Shown here: positions 9,228 to 17,749 of the stretch, piece by piece
Numbering within the stretch: position 1 is the first letter of the stretch
Layout: each line of letters opens with the position of its first letter
Source: Flavobacterium frigoritolerans
GTDB lineage: Bacteria > Bacteroidota > Bacteroidia > Flavobacteriales > Flavobacteriaceae
Assembly (NCBI RefSeq): GCF_025847275.1
Contig: NZ_JAOZEV010000004.1
Span: 281,638 to 345,637, forward strand
Direction of reading: 5' to 3'
Length of the DNA: 64,000 nt
Program-made: the position numbers and the translations under genes
Notes under the pieces: model-generated
Told to the model about the DNA's origin: nothing
Databases searched by the model: none
What the model saw: only the letters and a program-made list of their open reading frames with translations

Positions 9228-10307
9228 ATGAAAATAAGTTTTAAAAAAACCTATAAGTTTGCTGTAAAGTCAGCACTATATATAAGTCTCTTTGCTACAG
9301 GATTCGTAGTAATTCTAGTTTTATTATTCTTCAAAAATAAAACAGAACATCTGGTATTATTTAGCCTTGTTTTTCTTGTGTCCGTATATGCATTCTCATT
9401 TATGGTTTTGCAATACCGTGTAGAACGTTTTATTTATCGAAGAGTAAAGAAAATCTACGATGAAGTTTCGTTGCTAGAATCCAGTACACTTATCAACCAA
9501 CCGATTACTACGGATATGGAAACGCTTTCGCGTGAAGTCAAAAAATTTGCAACCGATAAAAAGTTAGAAATCGAAATGCTCGAAATTCGTGAAGAATACC
9601 GTCGAGAATTTCTAGGTAATGTTTCGCATGAACTTAAAACCCCCTTGTTTACTGTTCAGGGGTATATTTCGACATTATTGGATGGGGCTATGGAAGATAA
9701 AACCATTCGAAAAAAATATCTTAAACGTGCCGAAAAAGGGGTAGAGCGATTAATTTATATCGTTGAAGATTTAGATATGATTACTAAATTAGAAACAGGC
9801 GATTTAAATTTGGTAATTACTAATTTTGATATCATTGAACTTATTCAAAATGTTTTTGATTTATTGGAAATGAAAGCCGATAAAAAGAAGATAAAACTAA
9901 CTTACGAGAAGAAATTTCTTCAGCCTATTTTTGTAAAAGGAGATAAAGACAGAATTCAGCAAATATTAGAGAATCTGATTGTGAATTCTATCAAATATGG
10001 CAGACAAGGAGGAACTACCGAAGTTGGAGTAGTAAATCTTACAAAGAAAAAAGTACTTATTCGTATTAGCGATAATGGAGAAGGAGTTGAGAAACAAAAT
10101 ATACCAAGACTTTTTGAACGATTTTATAGAGTAGATAAAAGTGGTGCCCGTTCAGAAGGAGGTTCTGGATTAGGACTTGCCATAGTTAAACATATTATCG
10201 AAGCTCATAAAGAGAAAGTATATGTAGAGAGTGAGTTTGGTATAGGTTCAGAGTTTTCATTCACATTAGAAAAAGCATATAAAAGCACTAATGCTGAAGT
10301 TAAATAA
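9228..10307 (+). CDS. PhoR-like sensor histidine kinase
   Basis: A 359-residue inner-membrane sensor kinase. Two transmembrane helices (about 13-35 and 42-61) are separated by only a few residues, so there is no real periplasmic sensor domain, as in PhoR. A charged linker leads to the HisKA domain with H134 in the motif NVSHELKTP. The HATPase domain has the N box around N253 (ILENLIVNSIKYG), G1 DNGEGV (282-287), the F box LFERFYRVD and G2 GGSGLGLA (311-318). No PAS domain is evident. It should phosphorylate the regulator encoded just upstream. The missing periplasmic domain suggests sensing through a partner such as a Pst/PhoU system, by analogy with PhoR. Confidence 0.9.
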   Translation: MKISFKKTYKFAVKSALYISLFATGFVVILVLLFFKNKTEHLVLFSLVFLVSVYAFSFMVLQYRVERFIYRRVKKIYDEVSLLESSTLINQPITTDMETLSREVKKFATDKKLEIEMLEIREEYRREFLGNVSHELKTPLFTVQGYISTLLDGAMEDKTIRKKYLKRAEKGVERLIYIVEDLDMITKLETGDLNLVITNFDIIELIQNVFDLLEMKADKKKIKLTYEKKFLQPIFVKGDKDRIQQILENLIVNSIKYGRQGGTTEVGVVNLTKKKVLIRISDNGEGVEKQNIPRLFERFYRVDKSGARSEGGSGLGLAIVKHIIEAHKEKVYVESEFGIGSEFSFTLEKAYKSTNAEVK

Positions 10308-10400
10308 ATGTAATCTTAATATCTTGATTAGGCATAAAATACTCCCCTTTTAACACCAATTTAAAACTGCCGATCTGCGCTTAATATTAAATTCTTATTA

Positions 10401-10433
10401 TGATAACATCTTGGTAACGTTATGTTAACTTTG
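10401..10433 (+). promoter_or_regulatory. Pho-box-like triple repeat overlapping the porin promoter
   Basis: Three 7-mers, TGATAAC (10401), TGGTAAC (10412) and TGTTAAC (10423), are spaced exactly 11 bp with 4-bp spacers. The last overlaps a full-consensus -7 element TAACTTTG (10426-10433). No good -33 TTG is present at the right distance, as expected for an activator-dependent promoter. Pho boxes of E. coli (CTGTCAT) and B. subtilis (TTAACA) have the same 11-bp period. Confidence 0.65.
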
Positions 10434-10475
10434 ATGGGTGATTTTTGCATTCTGAACGGGAGTTAAAAAAATAAG

Positions 10476-11795
10476 ATGAGAAAATTTTTAGTTGTAGTTT
10501 TATCTTTAATGGCGAGTGGGATCCATGCACAAGAGGTAAACAAGGAGGAGATCAAGAAAGAGGTTGTTCGTATTTTAGACTCTATAAATAAGGCAAAAGA
10601 AACTGCAATAATAGCGGAACCAAAGATTGAACCTGCTCTTCAAAAAGAAGAAAAGGAACATTGGTATGAAAAAATCTCATTACGAGGTTATGCACAAATA
10701 AGATATAACGGATTATTATCTACCAATGATAAAGTTTCATGTGAACAATGTGATAGATCTTGGGGAACAACTTCAACAGAGCCAGATGCAAAATCTAACA
10801 ATGGATTTTTTATAAGACGTGCACGATTAGTATTTTCAGGGCAAGTACATCCTAACGTGTATTTTTACTTCCAACCCGATTTTGCAAGTTCACCAAGTAC
10901 AGGAATTAACAATTTCGTTCAAATTAGAGACATATTTTTTGATATTTCTTTTGATCCTAAAAGAGAATATCGTGTTCGTGTAGGACAAAGTAAAATTCCT
11001 TATGGTTTCGAGAATATGCAATCTAGTTCTGTTCGACTTACTTTGGATAGAAACGATGCAATGAATAGTGCGATATTGAATGAACGTGATTTAGGAGTAT
11101 TTTTTTATTGGGCACCAAGCAAGATAAGAGAGCGTTTTGAAATGTTGGTAAAAGACGGCTACAAAGGCTCAGGCGATTATGGTGTTTTTGCTTTTGGAGT
11201 ATATAATGGTCAAATTGCAAATAAGCTAGATAGTAACAGAGATTTAAATGTTGTAGCTAGAGTAAGTTATCCTTTTGTAGTAGGAGGTCAAATTATTGAG
11301 CCAGGAATTCAGGCTTATACAGGGAAATGGGCATTTACCACCGAGATTTCACCAGGAGTGCCAGTAAATGCTAATAAACAATATGTAAAAGATCAAAGAG
11401 TAGGGGCTACTTTTGTTCTCTATCCGAAACCTTTTGGAATTCAAACGGAATATAACATAGGTAAAGGACCTCGTTATAACAAGGAAACGAATAGTGTTGA
11501 TGTAACAAATATAAATGGTGGTTATGTTTTATTAAATTATAAATGGGATTTAGGAAAGCAGCTATTATATCCTTTTGCAAAATTTCAATATTATGATGGA
11601 GGGAAAAAATATGAAAAAGATGCCAGAAGTTATGTCGTTAGGGATTATGAAATTGGAATAGAATGGCAACCATTAAAAGCATTAGAGTTTACCGCAGAAT
11701 ATGTTATTGCAGATAGAACTTTTGAGGATAGCGTATTACCAAATAACAGACAACAAGGAAACCTATTGAGGATACAAGCTCAATTTAATTTCTAA
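10476..11795 (+). CDS. phosphate-selective porin O/P family outer-membrane protein
   Basis: A 439-residue OprO/OprP-type porin. The signal peptide (about 1-18, SGIHAQE) is followed by a short coiled-coil-like, Lys/Glu-rich stretch (20-65). The barrel begins with ISLRGYAQIRYNG. Family features are GFFIRRARLVFSGQVHPNVYF, FDPKREYRVRVGQSKIPYGFE and DRNDAMNSAILNERDLGVFF. The last strand ends RIQAQFNF with a terminal Phe. It provides diffusion of phosphate or polyphosphate across the outer membrane in characterised relatives. It follows the PhoB/PhoR-like genes and has the strongest Pho-box-like promoter in the window, which supports phosphate starvation control. Specificity for phosphate is not proved by sequence. 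Confidence 0.88.
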   Translation: MRKFLVVVLSLMASGIHAQEVNKEEIKKEVVRILDSINKAKETAIIAEPKIEPALQKEEKEHWYEKISLRGYAQIRYNGLLSTNDKVSCEQCDRSWGTTSTEPDAKSNNGFFIRRARLVFSGQVHPNVYFYFQPDFASSPSTGINNFVQIRDIFFDISFDPKREYRVRVGQSKIPYGFENMQSSSVRLTLDRNDAMNSAILNERDLGVFFYWAPSKIRERFEMLVKDGYKGSGDYGVFAFGVYNGQIANKLDSNRDLNVVARVSYPFVVGGQIIEPGIQAYTGKWAFTTEISPGVPVNANKQYVKDQRVGATFVLYPKPFGIQTEYNIGKGPRYNKETNSVDVTNINGGYVLLNYKWDLGKQLLYPFAKFQYYDGGKKYEKDARSYVVRDYEIGIEWQPLKALEFTAEYVIADRTFEDSVLPNNRQQGNLLRIQAQFNF

Positions 11796-11807
11796 AAAAA
11801 TATAGAG

Positions 11808-11851
11808 ATGGAGTTTATTGTTTTTCGAAAACGGAAAATAATGAACTCCAT
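11808..11851. terminator. bidirectional terminator between porin and glycosyltransferase genes
   Basis: A 20-bp stem (17 Watson-Crick and 3 G-U pairs) with an AAAA loop lies between two convergent genes. It overlaps the last codons of the minus-strand glycosyltransferase gene. T-rich sequence follows in both directions. Confidence 0.6.
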
Positions 11852-12885
11852 TTTGCTTTCTTTTTATATTGAGGCAATCCTTTATACTCGTCGATTTTTG
11901 CAATATCTTCAATTTTAAAATCATCTTGTAGCGCATAAGGCACAAGACCTTCTTCTTGTAATTTTTCAGCGAGATATAGTTGTTCATATTGACCAGGAGT
12001 TGGTATAAAAAAAGCTTTCTTCTCTAATTTAACCAAATCCATTACAGTTGTATAGCCAGAACGACATAAGATTTGTTCACTTTCGTTAAAAGTTTGCTCT
12101 AGTTGGCGTGTGTTCATGAAATTGTAATAGGTAACATTCTCAACGACTTCCTTTTTTTGGTCCTTTTGGACAATGCCTTTTACAAAAACAACTTTCCCTT
12201 TGTAACGAAGTACTTCTTTCTTCAATTTCTCTTCAAGATAGCCTCGTTGAGGTTCTGGTCCGGATAAGATAACCATTAAATCATATACTTTTGGCGTTTC
12301 TTTCTTGCGCATTCTGCTTAAAGGGCCAATGTATTTTAACTTAAGTTTTTTGGTTTTTAGATGACCTAATTCACCAGTTAGATTAGGTTTCTTTTTTATG
12401 TCTGGAACCCAGCATTCAGTATATTTTTTTATAAAGTATTGATGACATTTACTAGTAAACCAAGTAGTATTTCCAGTCATCACATTTAATTGGTGTGTAA
12501 TAAAAACCGAAGGTATATTTTTAGAGTAAACCCCTAAACGATTATCAGAAATAATACCGTCAATGCCATATTTTTTTATCCAGGATCTTACCATCTTTTT
12601 TTCGTCGAGGATAGCTTCAATCATTTTAGGACAATTTTTGATTAATTTCCATTTGAAGTTTTTACCATTTTTTGCGTATTCTATTTGGTAAGAAGGCAAT
12701 TCAAGGGTTTGAATATAAGGAAACTCTTTTCGTAATAATTCTAAAGCAATTCCATCCGAGGCAATTATTGGTATATAGTTGTTTTCTTGTAGTGCTTTAA
12801 TTATAGGAATACATCTTGTAGCGTGACCTAAGCCCCAATTTAATGGAGCAATAAGAATGGTTTTATTGGTTGAATCTAAATTCAT
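11815..12885 (-). CDS. MurG-like glycosyltransferase (GT28-type) family protein
   Basis: A 356-residue GT-B-fold protein related to the family 28 glycosyltransferases. The N-terminal acceptor domain begins ILIAPLNWGLGHATRCIPII, where the GLGHATR loop corresponds to the glycine-rich loop of MurG-type enzymes. The C-terminal donor domain contains ILSGPEPQRG and the segment LCRSGYTTVMDLVKLEKKAFFIPTPG-like region (about 275-300) with the nucleotide-sugar binding GxxT motif. No transmembrane segments. MurG itself is not expected here: the sequence lacks its neighbourhood in the dcw cluster. Acceptor and sugar unknown. Monocistronic by appearance, with convergent hairpin at its 3' end. Confidence 0.75.
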   Translation of the reverse strand: MNLDSTNKTILIAPLNWGLGHATRCIPIIKALQENNYIPIIASDGIALELLRKEFPYIQTLELPSYQIEYAKNGKNFKWKLIKNCPKMIEAILDEKKMVRSWIKKYGIDGIISDNRLGVYSKNIPSVFITHQLNVMTGNTTWFTSKCHQYFIKKYTECWVPDIKKKPNLTGELGHLKTKKLKLKYIGPLSRMRKKETPKVYDLMVILSGPEPQRGYLEEKLKKEVLRYKGKVVFVKGIVQKDQKKEVVENVTYYNFMNTRQLEQTFNESEQILCRSGYTTVMDLVKLEKKAFFIPTPGQYEQLYLAEKLQEEGLVPYALQDDFKIEDIAKIDEYKGLPQYKKKAKWSSLFSVFEKQ

Positions 12886-12992
12886 ATAGAATTGGGTTAT
12901 GTTAAGTTAACCCAGCGAAAGTTACAAATAGTAAGTGTTTTCCTTATTTATAAATGATTACTAAAATATTAAGTTATTATTTTAGTAAATAC

Positions 12993-13028
12993 AAAAAGGT
13001 TAGACATTATAAGTAGTCTAACCTTTTT
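12993..13028 (-). terminator. intrinsic terminator after the Lys/Ala-rich secreted protein gene
   Basis: A perfect 13-bp stem (AAAAAGGTTAGAC and its complement) with a 10-nt loop lies 22 bp past the stop codon. Confidence 0.85.
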
Positions 13029-13050
13029 TAGTTTATCAAGAACAAGTTAT

Positions 13051-13608
13051 TTAGTCTTGAATGTAAGTTTTATTTCCGTTAGAATTAATGTAGTATTTAC
13101 CACCTCTTGGGCCAGTATATACCTTTTTACCATTATATTCCCCCGTAATTTTATCAGCTACTTTAGGAGCCTTTTCGTTAGTTTCTTTAACCTTTTTTGT
13201 AGTAGTCTTTGATGCTGCTTTAGTATCAGCCTTAGCTTTGTCTACTTTTTCAGTAGCAGCTTTAGTATCTGCTTTGGCTTTAGTTACTTTTTTAGTGGCA
13301 TCATCAGTTGTACTTTTAGCATCTGCTTTAGCTTTGGCAGCTTTTTTTGTAGCAGACTCTTCTGTTTTAGTAGTTTTAGCTTTAGCATCACTTTTTGCTT
13401 TTGCAACTTTATCATCTACACTTTTAGTAGCAGTTGCTTTTTCTTTAGTTGCTTTTTTCTCTGCTGTAGTTTTAGAGTCGGTAGCCTTTTTTTTCTCTTT
13501 AGCAGCTTCTGTTTTAGCTTTGGCTTTAGTCTTTTTTACAGCAGTTTCCTGAGCGTAAAAATTACTAGAGAAAACGAACATAAAACAAAGTAATAATAGT
13601 TTTTTCAT
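13051..13608 (-). CDS. secreted Lys/Ala/Thr-rich protein with PBCV basic adaptor-like C-terminus
   Basis: A 185-residue protein. The signal peptide (about 1-19, SSNFYAQE) is followed by about 120 residues of low-complexity repeats built on KAKADAK, TEKVDKAKADTKAA and TKKVTKAK, rich in Lys, Ala, Thr and Asp and lacking aromatics. The last 30 residues differ sharply: GEYNGKKVYTGPRGGKYYIN followed by SNGNKTYIQD. That resembles the PBCV-specific basic adaptor domain, found at the end of various viral and bacterial proteins. The repeat looks like histone H1-like tails, but the signal peptide argues for the periplasm or cell surface. Function unknown; binding of nucleic acid, peptidoglycan or polyanions is a guess. 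The domain match is from pattern recognition only. Confidence 0.7.
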   Translation of the reverse strand: MKKLLLLCFMFVFSSNFYAQETAVKKTKAKAKTEAAKEKKKATDSKTTAEKKATKEKATATKSVDDKVAKAKSDAKAKTTKTEESATKKAAKAKADAKSTTDDATKKVTKAKADTKAATEKVDKAKADTKAASKTTTKKVKETNEKAPKVADKITGEYNGKKVYTGPRGGKYYINSNGNKTYIQD

Positions 13609-13671
13609 GTCTTAAAGTGTTAAAATTCATAATAAAATTAATCAATTTATTGTAATGTTTTTTAAAATACA

Positions 13672-16600
13672 TCAAAAATAAGCTCTTAGTTGAATGTTTC
13701 CTGTATGGATAGTAGTTCCCGTTTCGCCTTTTCGCCCTTGATAGTTTACATTGACATCCAAAAATTGTGTAATATTTTTTTGTAATAACAATCTCCATAC
13801 CAAATTCTGCCCTGTTTGTAAGCCTTCCAGCATTTGAAAACCTACAGATGAAAACTCATTGCCTGTGAATTTATTCTGGTAAAAAGAGAATTCTCCATTT
13901 AGGGTTATTTTTTTATCTCCTGCATAAGAGAATGATGTTCCTAATCGGGTTTGTTTTAAGGTTTCTTCATCGCCAATTTGGTTGTCTTTGTTTTGAATCT
14001 CATAAAAGAAATCCAAGCTTGTACTTTTAGAAAACAAATAACTAATCTTTGGTGCTAGTTGATAACCAGTAAGTTTATAGTTTTTTTCGGGAAAACTTTC
14101 AGAAATAAGATCAGTTTGAATGGTTTTGGTAAAAAAGCTTAATAACCAGCTTTTATCATATAAATGAGAATATTGTAATTGATGCGAACTGTTTGTAGCT
14201 TGCTGAGACCCTATTGTAAGTAAGTTTCTGCTTTTGTTTTGTAAATAGGTATAAGTTGTTGAATGTTTTTGTTTGCCTCGATTATAGAATAGACTGTTTC
14301 TGAAACTAGAGTTTAAACCCAACACATTTTCATCTGAAGAATTAAAAGGATTTAATTCAAAGCGATCACCATTACTTTTTACTTTTCGATCTAATATAAA
14401 TGAGGTTTGATTATAAAAATAAGAGATTATTTTTTTTATACCAGTTTCATTTAACCATTGATTTGGATTCAAGGTTACTGATTGAGAAAATTTATTTTGA
14501 TTTGTTTTTATATAAATCCGATTAGGTAAAAAGATTCGAATGTATTTTGCCTGATCAATAAATGCAGCGACTTCAAATTCCTGTAATTCCTGAATTCCAT
14601 TGTTGTTATAATCGTTCCAAGTATAAACTCCTTGTCCTACGGGAACTTCTATGTATGTATAGTCTTGTTGAGGCATCGTTCCTGAACTGGTTTCGTATGC
14701 TGTAGTAGTTTGAATAAACTGATTAAAAAAGCGATCGTTATATAGAATTCTTGAATTTAAAGAAGGTTCTCTTTTTTTAGTAACATCTTCAAAGTTTAAT
14801 ACTCTATAGCTTGCATATACAGATAAATCACTTTTAGTGGTTTGTATCAATTTTGACTTCAAGTAATATGTTTGAGAATTGTTTACACGTTGTAATAATC
14901 CGTTTTGCAAACTATCATTGCTTCGTCTTAAAAATCCCAATTCTACAAAAACTTTGGTGCTATCACCACGTCCCACAAATAGACCATATTCATTAAATCT
15001 TTGGCTTAAAGCCGAAAACTGATTAGTGACTTTATTTTTTTCCTGATTATCTTCAAGTTGTATCGTACCTCCGATCCAGTTTTTCTTAAAATGATAGCGG
15101 GCTTGGGTTTGGTTTCTTAAAAACTTAGATGTCGATAGGGTACTGCTGCTATTAAGCAAGCTGCCTTGGTTCTGAAAAATCCAATTTTTTACTTTAAAAA
15201 TCCCATTAACTGTATGTCGGCTTCCAGAGTAGTTTTTGGTAAAATCTAAATTTTCAAATTGGTAGGTAACCAATCCTATATCTGATGATTTTTTTTGAGG
15301 AAATAAATCGAAGTTTAATCCTGAAATTAGCAAACTCTGATTTCCAAACCGTGTTGCGGGAAGATTCCAATCCCGATCAAACTCAATATTATAAAGTCGT
15401 TCAACTGATTTGAAATTTTCTTGAATAAATTGATAATTTATAAAGGCATCCAGATTCCAGCTTTTAGAAAACAAACGCTGTTTGGCATTTATTTTGGTAG
15501 CGATGCCTTTATTATCGCTGTCTTGTACATTCGAAAATAAGTTTGCATCATTGTTGCTAACTCCTACTTCAAAATCAAAATTTGTTTTTTCGGTTGGGCT
15601 ATATTTACCCAAAAAAGTAGCTACTTGTAGTTTTATTGGAGCAATAAGTTTAATAATTGGAGCATAATTTCCCTGCGGAATACCATTTATAGGTGCAATA
15701 TATTCATAAATACGATCGATAGTATTTACGTTCTTAAGGATATAGTCTCCAGACTGAGCGCCTATTAAATTGAATCTTACATTGTATAGTTCCTCTTTGG
15801 GATCATTGGAGAATTCGTATATTTCCTCTCCATTTAGTATTATTTTTTTATAGAGAATTTTATTGTCTGAGTAAGTATCTGCATATGCTGAGGGAGCAAT
15901 CATAGCATTTGTATCATCTCCTGCAGTACTTAATGTTTCAACCTGTTCCTTGGTTAAATTTTGTTGTAGCGGTTGGTTTTTTAAATCATTTTCGGAGTAT
16001 AAATACCCTCCAAAGCTCCATTTTTTATTTTCATGAGTAACACCAGCATACGTTACAAATCGGGTATAATTTTGATTTGAATATTGATATTCTACGCTTA
16101 TTCGCATTTCTGAAGTAATGGTAAATAGCGAAGTAAAAGTAATTTCGCCGGCATTATAATCGATAGTATAATCTTTATTTTCACCTCGTTTTAATAAAAC
16201 ACCATTTACATATACCCTTTCAGAACCCGAGATAACTAATATATATAACTCACCATTCTGTCCAGTTAGTTTATATGGACCTTGATTTCCTTCTTGTCCT
16301 GTAATGTTGCTTTTAGCATATTGACCTCTTACTAGTGCAGCCGAGGCAAATACATTGGTTTTACTTTCTTCATCGCCAAAATTAAAATTAACGGCAAGTC
16401 CTTGAACCTTTTTATCAAAATTAAGGAATTGAGTTTTTTTGTTCTCAAGAAAAATATCTCCAGCTCGTAATGCCCAATTATTGCTAAATAGTTCTATAAA
16501 TATATTATCGAATTGATCTAGCTTTTGAGAATAACCACCGTCTTGTAGCGGAATATTATTGTCTTGTAATGAAGCACGAATACTTACATTATCGGATATT

Positions 16601-17103
16601 TTTCCTGTAATTTGAAGGTCAAGATTGGAGTTTAATACCGTGTTTTGATTGTTACCAATGGTGATTCCGCGAGTAATACTTCCCGAAGTAGTTAATCCAT
16701 CAAAAGGAGTAATTGTTTTGGCATTTTTGGGTTGTATTTGGTATAGCGATTCAGCCGTTGCGCCATTGCTTACAATTCGATTAGAGTCGTAAATTTTATA
16801 TTCTTTGGTTAGTATATCAGGAAGTTTTAAATACTCAACTATTAGGGAATCAGTACTCGAAGTTAGTTTTTCGTTTATAAGTAAGGTTCCTTTTTGGAAG
16901 TTAATTTTGTATAAACTGCTGTCAATAAGTATTTTGTTGGTGTCGAAAAGCTGAAAAAAATTAGAATTGATACTAAAATTTTCTAAATGAATAGTATCTC
17001 GAGAGGTACCAATTCTTTTGGTTTTATAGTACGAGTTTATTTCCTGAGCATGAAGCCCAGAACAAAAAATAATTACAATCCAAAAGAGTAATTTTTTAAT
17101 CAT
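13672..17103 (-). CDS. large outer-membrane beta-barrel protein of unknown function
   Basis: A 1143-residue exported protein with a signal peptide (about 1-20, CSGLHAQE). After about 100 residues of strand-rich N-terminal sequence comes SITRGITIGNNQNTVLNSNL and IRASLQDNNIPLQDGG (about 140-190), a motif I associate with the Bacteroidota SprA-like gliding/secretion outer-membrane proteins. The remainder has alternating polar and hydrophobic strands with many aromatics, typical of a large barrel, ending LRAYF with terminal Phe. It is about half the length of SprA, so it is a relative at most and not the T9SS translocon itself. One internal segment (TWNDYNNNGIQELQEFEV, about 820) resembles a calcium-binding D-x-N-x-N-G loop. 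Function unknown. Confidence 0.72.
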   Translation of the reverse strand: MIKKLLFWIVIIFCSGLHAQEINSYYKTKRIGTSRDTIHLENFSINSNFFQLFDTNKILIDSSLYKINFQKGTLLINEKLTSSTDSLIVEYLKLPDILTKEYKIYDSNRIVSNGATAESLYQIQPKNAKTITPFDGLTTSGSITRGITIGNNQNTVLNSNLDLQITGKISDNVSIRASLQDNNIPLQDGGYSQKLDQFDNIFIELFSNNWALRAGDIFLENKKTQFLNFDKKVQGLAVNFNFGDEESKTNVFASAALVRGQYAKSNITGQEGNQGPYKLTGQNGELYILVISGSERVYVNGVLLKRGENKDYTIDYNAGEITFTSLFTITSEMRISVEYQYSNQNYTRFVTYAGVTHENKKWSFGGYLYSENDLKNQPLQQNLTKEQVETLSTAGDDTNAMIAPSAYADTYSDNKILYKKIILNGEEIYEFSNDPKEELYNVRFNLIGAQSGDYILKNVNTIDRIYEYIAPINGIPQGNYAPIIKLIAPIKLQVATFLGKYSPTEKTNFDFEVGVSNNDANLFSNVQDSDNKGIATKINAKQRLFSKSWNLDAFINYQFIQENFKSVERLYNIEFDRDWNLPATRFGNQSLLISGLNFDLFPQKKSSDIGLVTYQFENLDFTKNYSGSRHTVNGIFKVKNWIFQNQGSLLNSSSTLSTSKFLRNQTQARYHFKKNWIGGTIQLEDNQEKNKVTNQFSALSQRFNEYGLFVGRGDSTKVFVELGFLRRSNDSLQNGLLQRVNNSQTYYLKSKLIQTTKSDLSVYASYRVLNFEDVTKKREPSLNSRILYNDRFFNQFIQTTTAYETSSGTMPQQDYTYIEVPVGQGVYTWNDYNNNGIQELQEFEVAAFIDQAKYIRIFLPNRIYIKTNQNKFSQSVTLNPNQWLNETGIKKIISYFYNQTSFILDRKVKSNGDRFELNPFNSSDENVLGLNSSFRNSLFYNRGKQKHSTTYTYLQNKSRNLLTIGSQQATNSSHQLQYSHLYDKSWLLSFFTKTIQTDLISESFPEKNYKLTGYQLAPKISYLFSKSTSLDFFYEIQNKDNQIGDEETLKQTRLGTSFSYAGDKKITLNGEFSFYQNKFTGNEFSSVGFQMLEGLQTGQNLVWRLLLQKNITQFLDVNVNYQGRKGETGTTIHTGNIQLRAYF

Positions 17104-17125
17104 AAATACTTTAACTCCAAAACCT

Positions 17126-17133
17126 CAAAAGTA
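17126..17133 (-). promoter_or_regulatory. -7 element of the large outer-membrane protein gene
   Basis: CAAAAGTA on the plus strand reads TACTTTTG on the minus strand, a full TAnnTTTG match, 22 bp before the ATG. Confidence 0.45.
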
Positions 17134-17286
17134 GTATTTATAATTGGGAAATTTAGGTAAGGTTGATAGTGATGAATTAAAGAATATTATAAAGACGCAT
17201 TTTATAAATTTTGATAAGATATAATGTCTAAAATTAAGTTATCCAGAAAATAGAATATTTATTCATCTCATTAATTTAAGTTGATT

Positions 17287-17526
17287 TTATTTTGAAGGAG
17301 GATATTTAGTACAATATAATATTCCAACATGTATAAAAAGTGCTGATAAAAATGCATATAATAAAACGATATACATTTTTATGTCTTTATGATGTTTATA
17401 TATACTACTCCAACTAAATTCTTTATCACTAAAGAAATATGACCAAAAAAACATTACTGTTGTTATAAAAATTAAAAAAATAAACTGACGTATGCCTGTT
17501 TTACGTATTTTTTTAAAGATTTTCAT
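17287..17526 (-). CDS. small two-helix membrane protein, hypothetical
   Basis: A 79-residue open frame with a basic N-terminus (MKIFKKIRKTGIR) and two hydrophobic helices (about 14-32 and 50-70), so an N-in/C-in inner-membrane protein if real. I do not recognise a family. It stands alone in an AT-rich stretch between the large outer-membrane protein gene and aspartate kinase. Supporting it as a gene are the ATG start, the positive-inside pattern and codon usage like its neighbours. No clear promoter is seen. Confidence 0.5.
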   Translation of the reverse strand: MKIFKKIRKTGIRQFIFLIFITTVMFFWSYFFSDKEFSWSSIYKHHKDIKMYIVLLYAFLSALFIHVGILYCTKYPPSK

Positions 17527-17673
17527 TTATTCTAGTGTAAAAGTTAATGAAGCATTTTGGGTGCTTCTAATATAGAATTAATAAATTTAATATTTTCTAA
17601 TCTTAATTTTAAACGGTCTTTGGGAAATTTTTCGAATTAGTGTTTTATATTATAAAAGCAATCTGCTTCAGAC

Positions 17674-17714
17674 ATAAGAAAGGCTTCACTTTTTTTAAGT
17701 GAAGCCTTTCTTAT
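17674..17714 (-). terminator. strong intrinsic terminator after aspartate kinase
   Basis: A perfect 18-bp stem with a T5 loop lies 35 bp past the aspartate kinase stop codon. It is nearly symmetrical and could act on both strands. Confidence 0.88.
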
Positions 17715-17749
17715 TATGGGAATTTTGTAATTAACTTTTTTAAAGAAAA

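Noticed and set aside
13238..13552. 104-residue hydrophobic open frame on the plus strand
   Set aside because: It is the antisense image of the Lys/Ala repeats; Lys and Ala codons read backwards give Leu, Phe, Ala and Ser. No start context or conservation signal.
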